Shown in pieces: positions 1-5,084 of a DNA stretch of 5,488 nt; within the stretch, counting starts at the first letter, position 1, and the number at the start of each line of letters is the position of its first letter. This DNA comes from JAKASX01 sp035534495 (GTDB lineage: Bacteria > Acidobacteriota > Terriglobia > Acidiferrales > UBA7541), in assembly GCA_035534495.1 (NCBI GenBank), contig DATLRW010000070.1, positions 1 through 5,488 of the forward strand. The letters run 5' to 3'. The notes beneath the pieces are model-generated. The model did not search any database, had not been told where the DNA came from, and saw nothing but the letters and a program-made list of their open reading frames with translations. Both the position numbers and the translations under genes were made by a program.

Positions 1-786
1 GCCACAATCGAGGGCCGCGAGGCGATGGACCTGCTGGCGGTGAGCGATTCGCTGGTTCGCAAGAGCGTGTGGATTATCGGCGGCGACGGCTGGGCCTACG
101 ACATCGGCTTTGGCGGCCTCGACCACGTTCTCGCCTCGGGCCACAACGTGAACATCCTGGTGCTCGACACCGAGGTGTACTCGAATACCGGCGGCCAACG
201 CTCGAAGGCGACCCCTCGCGGGGCGGTGGCGCGCTTTGCCTTCGCCGGCAAATCGACCCCGAAGAAGGACCTCGCCCTGATGGCCATGAGTTACGGCAAC
301 GTCTACGTGGCCCGCGTGGCCATGGGCGGCTCGGACACGCAAACGCTCAAGGCCATGACCGAGGCCGAAGCCTTCGACGGCCCCTCCCTGATCATCGCCT
401 TCAGCCCCTGCATCGCGCACGGCTACGACCTCAAGTTTGGAATGCAGCAGCAGAAAATCGCCGTGCAATCGGGCTACTGGCCACTATTCCGCTACAATCC
501 CGGCCTGATTGGCCAGGGGAAAAATCCTCTCCAGCTCGACTCGCGGCCGCCGACCGTTCCCCTGATGAAATACATGTCTAACGAGACGCGGTTTACGATG
601 CTGGCGCGCAGCGAGCCGCAGATCGCCAGCAACCTGTTTCAACTGGCGCAGCACGACGTCGATTCCCGCTGGAAACTCTATGCGGCGCTCGCCTCGCTGC
701 CGGGCGCGGACGCCGGCACGATTCCCGCATCTCCCCCCGCGTCGCCCCCCGCGTCGCCCGAAGGCGAAAAGGAGAAACGGTCATGA
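1..786 (+). CDS. nifJ: Pyruvate:ferredoxin (flavodoxin) oxidoreductase, C-terminal part (5' end outside window)
   Basis: Oxidatively decarboxylates pyruvate with CoA to acetyl-CoA and CO2, reducing ferredoxin or flavodoxin in the cytoplasm. The reading frame is open from base 1, so 261 C-terminal residues of a family usually near 1,170-1,200 are present. Seen here: the thiamine-diphosphate/Mg motif with GGDGWAYDIG (window residues 27-36), continuing to DTEVYSNTGGQ (56-66), and the SPCIAHGY segment whose Cys137 corresponds to the last ligand of the proximal [4Fe-4S] cluster in the Desulfovibrio africanus enzyme. The N-terminal pyruvate-binding domains and the ferredoxin-like domain lie upstream and are not seen. 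The C-terminus is odd: a PASP x3 tail followed by a charged EGEKEKRS end. The TGA stop overlaps the start of the next gene. The family is certain; the symbol nifJ (por/pfor is also used) does not imply a role in nitrogen fixation. Confidence 0.96.
   Translation, partial: ATIEGREAMDLLAVSDSLVRKSVWIIGGDGWAYDIGFGGLDHVLASGHNVNILVLDTEVYSNTGGQRSKATPRGAVARFAFAGKSTPKKDLALMAMSYGNVYVARVAMGGSDTQTLKAMTEAEAFDGPSLIIAFSPCIAHGYDLKFGMQQQKIAVQSGYWPLFRYNPGLIGQGKNPLQLDSRPPTVPLMKYMSNETRFTMLARSEPQIASNLFQLAQHDVDSRWKLYAALASLPGADAGTIPASPPASPPASPEGEKEKRS
724..759 (+). repeat. Three tandem 12-bp units encoding PASP-PASP-PASP
   Basis: Three back-to-back 12-bp copies lie inside the 3' end of the oxidoreductase gene: CCCGCATCTCCC, then CCCGCGTCGCCC twice. 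Copies two and three are identical, and copy one differs at two positions. Because the unit is a multiple of three, it encodes Pro-Ala-Ser-Pro three times as a flexible tail beyond the conserved domain. The identity of two copies suggests recent slippage expansion. Confidence 0.9.
769..774 (+). promoter_or_regulatory. Shine-Dalgarno site for the DHOD-like gene
   Basis: AAGGAG lies 8 bases before the ATG at 783, inside the coding end of the upstream gene. It is the only strong ribosome-binding site in the window. Together with the ATGA overlap it fixes the start and suggests coupled translation of the two proteins. Confidence 0.85.
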
Positions 787-1790
787 TCGAACTTGGGTCG
801 ACCTACCTGGGCATCGTCCTGAAGAACCCGGTCGTGGTGTCCGCCTCGCCCTTGCAGAAAGAACTCGACAACATTCGCCGGATGGAAGACGCCGGGGCCG
901 GCGCGATCGTCATGCATTCCCTCTTCGAAGAGCAGATCCGCCTGGAAGGCCGCGAACTCAATCGCTGGCTTGAGCAAGGCACCGAAAGCTACGCCGAGTC
1001 GCTTCGCTACCTCCCGGATATGGAAAATTACAATTTGGGGCCGGAGGGCTATCTCGAACACCTCGCCCGCGCCAAGAACACCGTCCACATCCCGATCATC
1101 GGCAGCCTGAACGGGATCTCCCGAGGCGGCTGGACCCACTACGCACACATGATGGAACAGGCGGGCGCCGACGCGATCGAACTGAATCTGTACGAAGTGC
1201 CGACCGACCCGAACGCCACCGGCGACGAAATCGAGCAGCGCTACTGCGATCTGGTTGCCCATGTGCGGGGATCGGTGCATGTTCCGCTGGCGGTGAAAAT
1301 CGGCGCGTCGTTCAGCTCGATGTCCAACATGGCCCGGAAACTCGATCAGGCCGGCGCCAACGGCCTGGTGCTCTTCAACCGTTTTTATCAGCCGGATTTC
1401 GATCTCGAGGCGCTCGAAGTGGTACCGACGCTCAACCTGAGCCGTTCGGAGGAACTGCTCCCGCGCCTGAGCTGGGTCGCCATTCTCTACGGTCATATTC
1501 GGTCCGACATGGCCGTCACCGGCGGCGTGCACGCGGGCAGCGACGTTTTAAAATGCATGATGGCCGGGGCGCGCGTGGCGATGATGACCTCCGCCCTGCT
1601 CCACAACGGAATCGGCCATATCGCGCAGGTGCTGGCGCAGATGCAATCCTGGATGGAAGAACACGAATACGAATCCATACGCCAGATGCAAGGAAGCATG
1701 GCGCGTCGCTCGGTCCCCGACCCGGCGGCTTACGAGCGCGGCAACTACATGCAGGTGCTCAGCTCCTACGCCCTGAAGGGCAGCCGCTAG
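783..1790 (+). CDS. Dihydroorotate dehydrogenase-like FMN-binding protein
   Basis: A 335-residue TIM-barrel flavoprotein of the dihydroorotate dehydrogenase-like family that often accompanies pyruvate:ferredoxin oxidoreductase genes. Seen: an N-terminal KNPVVVSASPL strand (residues 14-24) equivalent to the DHODH substrate/flavin edge, a lysine in PLAVKIG (Lys172) matching the conserved FMN-contacting lysine, and an FMN-phosphate-type glycine loop VTGGVHAGSDVLKCMMAGA (245-263). The usual class 1 catalytic loop NLSCPN is here NLYEVP (135-140), so the catalytic cysteine is absent. A true dihydroorotate dehydrogenase function is therefore doubtful. The natural substrate of this subfamily is not known to me; a redox role coupled to PFOR or ferredoxin is inference from the operon. 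The start is set by the strong Shine-Dalgarno site and the 4-base ATGA overlap with the previous gene. The family call is sure, the reaction is not. Confidence 0.9.
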   Translation: MIELGSTYLGIVLKNPVVVSASPLQKELDNIRRMEDAGAGAIVMHSLFEEQIRLEGRELNRWLEQGTESYAESLRYLPDMENYNLGPEGYLEHLARAKNTVHIPIIGSLNGISRGGWTHYAHMMEQAGADAIELNLYEVPTDPNATGDEIEQRYCDLVAHVRGSVHVPLAVKIGASFSSMSNMARKLDQAGANGLVLFNRFYQPDFDLEALEVVPTLNLSRSEELLPRLSWVAILYGHIRSDMAVTGGVHAGSDVLKCMMAGARVAMMTSALLHNGIGHIAQVLAQMQSWMEEHEYESIRQMQGSMARRSVPDPAAYERGNYMQVLSSYALKGSR

Positions 1791-1795
1791 GCTGC
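1780..1795 (+). other. GC hairpin across the stop codon of the DHOD-like gene
   Basis: GCAGCC (1780-1785), loop GCTA, GGCTGC (1790-1795) form a perfect 6-bp stem with a tetraloop that includes the TAG stop. No T-run follows, so it is not a classical intrinsic terminator on the + strand. It is the first of a series of similar hairpins formed at the unit junctions of the tandem repeat that starts here. Confidence 0.5.
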
Positions 1796-1916
1796 AGCGG
1801 AAAATGCCGGGCGGCCGCTAGGCCGCAAAGAAAACTACCGGGCGGCAGTTAGGCCGCAGCGGAAAACAACCGGGCGGCCGCTGAGGCCTCGGCGAGAACA
1901 GCCGGGCGGCGGTGAT
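1790..1916 (+). repeat. Tandem array of about four 31-32 bp units with hairpin junctions
   Basis: Units run at about 1790-1820, 1821-1851, 1852-1884 and 1885-1916, with a more decayed fifth copy possible to about 1946. Each has the form GGCCGC-(purine/A-rich GAAAA core)-CCGGGCGGC-CGCTA. The unit is not a multiple of three, so the array is not coding. At each junction the end of one unit and the start of the next form a short stem, for example GCGGCC-GCTA-GGCCGC at 1811-1826. The first junction coincides with the end of the DHOD-like gene, suggesting that the array grew by duplication of the gene's 3' end hairpin. The rest of this intergenic stretch (to 2031) shows no gene. Confidence 0.8.
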
Positions 1917-2031
1917 GCTCCCGCGAGAAAACTTTGCCGCTCTGCCGGCCTGAAGAGAGACTGCCCGCTTCGCTCGGAATCACAACCCTTCCCTGCGCCA
2001 CTGGTCCCGCAAATTGAGCTATTCTACAAAC

Positions 2032-2583
2032 ATGGAAACCGTTCCTGAACGCATTCCGATGCTCGAACGGGAAGAGGTTTCGCCCGAAGTCGGCGAAATC
2101 TACGATCTGCTGCTGGCGCAGCGCGGCGTGGTTCCCAACATGTTCAAGACGCTGGCGCACACGCCCGCGCTGGCCCTCGGCGTGGCTGCGTTCCTGAAAC
2201 CGCTGATGGGCGACGGCGCGCTGGCCGGCTGGTACAAGGAGCTGGTCGCGACGCGCGTGGCGCTGCTGAACGATTGCGACTATTGAATGTCCGCACACTC
2301 TGCTTCGGCGAAGCAGAAGGGCGCAACCGATCCGCAAGTCGAGGCCGTGGGCGATTTCGAAAACGGACCGTTCACCGAGGCGGAAAAACTCGGCTTTCGC
2401 TACGCCGACCTTCTCCACCGTTCCCCGATGGAAATTGACGACGCCTTCTACTCGGCCGCGAAAAAGCTGTTCGACGACCGGCAGATCATCGAGCTGACCG
2501 CCGTCGCGGCCGCCTTTGAGTACTTCACCCGTTTCGTGGATGCCCTGCGGATTCCCACCACACCGCTCGCTCCGGCCCCATAA
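2032..2583 (+). CDS. AhpD/carboxymuconolactone-decarboxylase-family selenoprotein (Sec at codon 85, TGA 2284-2286)
   Basis: One 183-residue protein if TGA 2284-2286 is read as selenocysteine. The N-terminal part (PEVGEIYDLLL, then VVPNMFKTLAHTP at 33-45) and the C-terminal part (DDRQIIELTAVAAAFEYFTRFVDAL, 148-172, in one frame with it) are the two halves of a standard single-domain AhpD-like fold. The redox motif is Glu70, Cys82-Asp-Tyr-Sec85, His89. These spacings of 12, 3 and 4 equal those of Mycobacterium tuberculosis AhpD (Glu118, Cys130, Cys133, His137), with TGA replacing the second Cys. A SECIS-like hairpin starts 12 bases after the TGA. Expected role: thiol/selenol-dependent peroxide or disulfide reduction in the cytoplasm; the actual substrate is unknown. 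ATG 2032 is chosen over TTG 2014. No Shine-Dalgarno is visible, but TATTCT at 2020-2025 lies 6 bases before the ATG, so a leaderless transcript is possible. Alternatives are a nonsense mutation or a sequencing error turning TGC/TGT into TGA. Confidence 0.85.
2284..2323 (+). promoter_or_regulatory. Bacterial SECIS element directing Sec insertion at TGA 2284
   Basis: The TGA is followed by 12 bases and then a perfect 8-bp stem, TCTGCTTC (2299-2306) with GAAGCAGA (2310-2317), closed by a GGC loop (2307-2309). A short CGC/GCG lower helix (2292-2294 with 2321-2323) can stack below across an internal loop. Bacterial SECIS elements recognised by SelB carry a G in the first two loop positions and place the apical loop about 16-37 bases after the UGA; here the distance is 20 bases and the loop begins GG. 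The hairpin lies in coding sequence, spelling residues 90-95 of the protein. Confidence 0.78.
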
Positions 2584-2587
2584 TCCG

Positions 2588-2606
2588 TCCGCGCGGGGCG
2601 CGCGGA
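2588..2606. terminator. Hairpin between convergent genes, possible weak bidirectional terminator
   Basis: TCCGCGC (2588-2594), loop GGGGC, GCGCGGA (2600-2606) make a perfect 7-bp GC stem in the 39-base gap between the selenoprotein stop and the trpD stop. The position between convergent genes suits a shared terminator. No T-run follows on either strand, so termination would have to be Rho-assisted or inefficient. Confidence 0.45.
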
Positions 2607-2622
2607 ACCATCCATTCGAAAT

Positions 2623-3681
2623 TCAACCCGAACGATGCTGCGATGGCCCTTCGTCGGCGGCGAGGAAGCGGATGAGAGCTTCGAGTTTTTCCGCCGCGGC
2701 GCCCGAATCGATCGATTGCGCGGCCACGGCCACACCTTCCCGGAAGCCTTCAGCCCGTCCGGCGGCCACGAGCGCGGCCGCGGCATTCGCCAGTACGGCA
2801 TCGCGCGGCGGACCGGCCTGGCCCGCAAGAACATGCCGGATTATTTCGGCGTTCCGGGCCGCATCGCCGCCGGCCAGTTCCTCGAGCGGCGCGCGGCGCA
2901 GACCGAAATCCTCGGGCGTCACTTCGTAGGCGCGGACCTTTCCGGCGGCCAACTCGGCGACGAACGTGGCGCCGGAAAGCGAAATCTCGTCCAGGCCCTC
3001 GCGCCCGTGGACGACAAACGCGCGGCGCGCGCCCAGCTCGCCCAAGGCCTGCGCGACGCGCTCGGCAAAATCCGCCGAAAATACGCCGACCAGCTGCGCC
3101 GACGCGCCGGCCGGGTTGGTGAGCGGTCCGAGAAGATTGAAGACGGTTCGCAGACGCAGTTCGCGCCGGGCGCGCATGGCGTGTTTCATCGCCGGGTGAA
3201 CGGCGGGGGCAAACAGAAATCCGATGCCGACCTGCTCGATGGCCCGGCCGGCCAGCTCGATCTCATGTTCGGGACGGACCCCGAGCGCTTCGAGGACGTC
3301 GGCGGAGCCGCAACGCGAGCTGATCGAGCGGTTGCCATGCTTGGCCACGCGCACGCCGGCCCCGGCAACGACCAGCGCCGCCGCCGTCGAGATGTTGAAC
3401 GTGCCCGAGCGATCGCCGCCCGTGCCGCAGGTATCCACGATCGATTCGGCCGCCGGCCGGCGGCCGGGCGCAAACACCGGCCGTGCGTTTCGCCGCATGG
3501 CGCGGGCGAAGCCGACCAGTTCCGCCACGGTTTCACCCTTCACCCGGAGCGCGACGAGCAGACCGGCGATTTGGGCGTCGGTGGCGCCGCCGGCGAGAAT
3601 CTGCTCCATGACGGCTTCGGCCTGGGCGGAATCGAGATCGCCTCCGCCGGCCAGATATTCCAGTGCGTCGCTGATCTGCAT
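2623..3681 (-). CDS. trpD: Anthranilate phosphoribosyltransferase
   Basis: Transfers phosphoribosyl from PRPP to anthranilate, the second step of tryptophan synthesis from chorismate, in the cytoplasm. The 352-residue length is normal for the family. Seen: an N-terminal helical domain with DAQIAGLLVALRVKGET (35-51), the PRPP/anthranilate glycine loop DTCGTGGDRSGTFN (83-96), KHGNRSISSRCGSADVLEALG (from 114), RTVFNLLGPLTNP (178-190) and the metal-binding Asp231-Glu232 in GLDEIS. The intact KHGNR and GTGGD motifs favour true TrpD over the TrpD2/YbiB relatives. The start is firm: an in-frame TAA directly abuts the ATG upstream. The leader is a purine tract instead of a normal Shine-Dalgarno. The gene stands alone, divergent from sucC and convergent with the selenoprotein gene, so any other trp genes lie elsewhere. 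Confidence 0.96.
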   Translation of the reverse strand: MQISDALEYLAGGGDLDSAQAEAVMEQILAGGATDAQIAGLLVALRVKGETVAELVGFARAMRRNARPVFAPGRRPAAESIVDTCGTGGDRSGTFNISTAAALVVAGAGVRVAKHGNRSISSRCGSADVLEALGVRPEHEIELAGRAIEQVGIGFLFAPAVHPAMKHAMRARRELRLRTVFNLLGPLTNPAGASAQLVGVFSADFAERVAQALGELGARRAFVVHGREGLDEISLSGATFVAELAAGKVRAYEVTPEDFGLRRAPLEELAGGDAARNAEIIRHVLAGQAGPPRDAVLANAAAALVAAGRAEGFREGVAVAAQSIDSGAAAEKLEALIRFLAADEGPSQHRSG

Positions 3682-3684
3682 TTA

Positions 3685-3722
3685 TTTTTTCTTTTTCTTT
3701 TTCTTTTTCTTTTCTTCTTCCC
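3685..3722. repeat. (CTTTTT)n polypyrimidine microsatellite upstream of trpD
   Basis: An unbroken pyrimidine run on the + strand with C every sixth base (3691, 3697, 3703, 3709), then shorter CTTTT and CTT units. On the trpD strand it reads GAAAAA repeats ending three bases before the ATG. It is strongly AT-rich in an otherwise GC-rich window. It is purine/pyrimidine mirror-symmetric and prone to slippage, and it occupies exactly the place of the trpD ribosome-binding site. Confidence 0.9.
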
Positions 3723-3762
3723 GGCGGCGTCTTGCCGCTCGGCGGCGTAACGAGTACACTGA

Positions 3763-3782
3763 TGAATTCAATTTAGAATTTT
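3763..3782 (+). promoter_or_regulatory. AT-rich promoter-like island with inverted repeat upstream of sucC
   Basis: AATTC (3765-3769) and GAATT (3776-3780) form a short inverted repeat around AATTTA. The segment contains TAGAAT (3774-3779), a plausible -10 box about 21 bases before the sucC ATG. No convincing -35 box is visible at normal spacing. It sits in the divergent trpD-sucC region and could serve either gene. Sequence-only guess. Confidence 0.3.
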
Positions 3783-3800
3783 AACATCGACCGGTTACCC

Positions 3801-4964
3801 ATGAAGATTCACGAATATCAGGCCAAACAAATTCTCTCCCGTCACGGCGTTGCCATTCCTCGCGGGCAACTTGCCACCACACCCGACCAAGCCCGTACGG
3901 TCGCCGAGCGGCTCGGCACGTCCGTCGTTGTCGTCAAGGCCCAGATTCATGCCGGCGGCCGCGGCAAAGGCGGCGGCGTGAAGCTGGCCCGGTCGCCCGA
4001 AGAGGCCGAGCGCATCGCCAGCGAGATTCTCGGCAAGCGGCTCGTCACGCCGCAGACCGGTCCCGAAGGACAGCTCGTCCGCAAGGTGCTGGTCGAAGAA
4101 GGGCTGGAAATTCGCCGCGAAATCTACCTGGGATTGCTGGTGGATCGCGTGGCGGCCGCGCCGGTGCTGATGGCCAGCGCCGCGGGCGGAATGGAAATCG
4201 AGGAAGTCGCCAAGGAAAAGCCCGAATCCATCCTTCGCGAGAAGCTCTCGCCGGGTTTCGGCATGGAGCCATTCCGGGCGCGCAAGCTGGCCTTCGCCCT
4301 GGGCCTCGCGCCGGAACTGGTCGGCCAGGCCGTCAAGCTGCTGGCGGGGATGCAGCGCGCCTTCGTCGAAACCGATGCGTCGCTGGTCGAAATCAACCCC
4401 TGCATCGTCACCGCCGACGGGCGCCTGGTGGCGCTCGACGCCAAGATGAATTTCGACGACAACGCCCTCTACCGGCATCCGGAACTGGCCGAATTGCGCG
4501 ACATCGACGAGGAAGCGCCGCTCGAAGTCGAAGCCTCCCGGTACAAGCTGAACTACATCAAGCTCGACGGCAACGTCGGCTGCATGGTCAACGGCGCCGG
4601 CCTCGCCATGGCCACGATGGACATCATCAAGCTTTCCGGCGGCAGCCCCGCCAATTTTCTGGACGTCGGCGGCGGCGCATCGGCCGAACAGGTGAAGAAC
4701 GCCTTCCGCATCCTGACGAGCGATCCGAGCGTGCGGGCCGTTTTCATCAATATTTTCGGCGGCATTTTGCGCTGCGACGTTCTGGCGACCGGCGTCGTCA
4801 ACGCGGCGCGCGAGCTGAACCTCCGCGTGCCGGTCGTCGTACGGATGGAAGGCACCAACGTCGAGCGGGGCCGCGAAATCCTTCGCGAATCGGGACTCAA
4901 CTTTGCCGTCGCGGCGGACATGAAGGACGGCGCGGAAAAAGCGGTCAAGCTGGCCAGCGCGTAA
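3801..4964 (+). CDS. sucC: Succinyl-CoA synthetase (ADP-forming), beta subunit
   Basis: With SucD, converts succinyl-CoA, ADP (or GDP) and phosphate to succinate, CoA and ATP (GTP) in the TCA cycle; the reverse reaction serves reductive or anaerobic flux. The 387 residues are nearly identical in length to the 388-residue E. coli subunit. Seen: an ATP-grasp N-terminus beginning MKIHEYQAKQIL, the nucleotide loop KAQIHAGGRGKGGGVKLA (46-63), VEINP with Asn199 and ALDAK with Asp213 (the Mg ligands, at the same numbers as in E. coli), and the C-terminal ligase domain with GCMVNGAGLAMATMDIIKLSG (from 260) and FINIFGGILRCD (315-326). The ATG at 3801 matches the conserved N-terminus, but no Shine-Dalgarno precedes it. 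A stretch of 120 bases, rather than the usual overlap or short gap, separates it from sucD. Confidence 0.97.
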   Translation: MKIHEYQAKQILSRHGVAIPRGQLATTPDQARTVAERLGTSVVVVKAQIHAGGRGKGGGVKLARSPEEAERIASEILGKRLVTPQTGPEGQLVRKVLVEEGLEIRREIYLGLLVDRVAAAPVLMASAAGGMEIEEVAKEKPESILREKLSPGFGMEPFRARKLAFALGLAPELVGQAVKLLAGMQRAFVETDASLVEINPCIVTADGRLVALDAKMNFDDNALYRHPELAELRDIDEEAPLEVEASRYKLNYIKLDGNVGCMVNGAGLAMATMDIIKLSGGSPANFLDVGGGASAEQVKNAFRILTSDPSVRAVFINIFGGILRCDVLATGVVNAARELNLRVPVVVRMEGTNVERGREILRESGLNFAVAADMKDGAEKAVKLASA

Positions 4965-4972
4965 GCCGCCTG

Positions 4973-4988
4973 CCGGCCCGGCGCCGGG
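4973..4988 (+). other. GC-rich hairpin or palindrome in the sucC-sucD gap
   Basis: CCGGC (4973-4977) can pair with GCCGG (4983-4987) over a 5-base loop. Alternatively, the 12-base perfect palindrome CCCGGCGCCGGG (4977-4988) can form. It starts 9 bases after the sucC stop and has no T-run behind it. It could damp read-through or protect the sucC mRNA end; this is inference. Confidence 0.4.
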
Positions 4989-5084
4989 ATGCTTCATTCC
5001 TCGTCCAGGCAACCGGTTTCGCCGCGGCGCGCCCAGTACAGGAAATGAATTTAGGCAAACATTCCATTCGTTAGCGGACATCTT

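Noticed and set aside
678..1532. 284-codon minus-strand frame opposite the DHOD-like gene
   Set aside because: Antisense shadow of a conserved gene, with Ala/Gly/His/Arg-rich composition and no motif.
1790..1946. CRISPR-like array
   Set aside because: Units are contiguous with no unique spacers and diverge from each other; they are tandem repeats.
2284..2286. TGA as evidence for a recoded genetic code (TGA = Trp or Gly)
   Set aside because: TGA is the natural stop of the first gene (784-786) and of trpD, and no other gene here has an internal TGA.
2287..2583. Independent 98-residue gene starting at ATG 2287
   Set aside because: It is the second half of the AhpD-like domain, begins directly after the TGA, has no ribosome site and would lack the first catalytic Cys. 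Sec read-through explains it better.
3685..3722. U-tract of an intrinsic terminator on the plus strand
   Set aside because: No plus-strand gene ends nearby and no adjacent stable hairpin precedes the tract; trpD starts there on the other strand.
2635..3750. 371-codon plus-strand frame opposite trpD
   Set aside because: Arg/Gly/Ala-rich shadow of the clear TrpD frame. Its end runs into the poly-T tract as Leu/Phe repeats.
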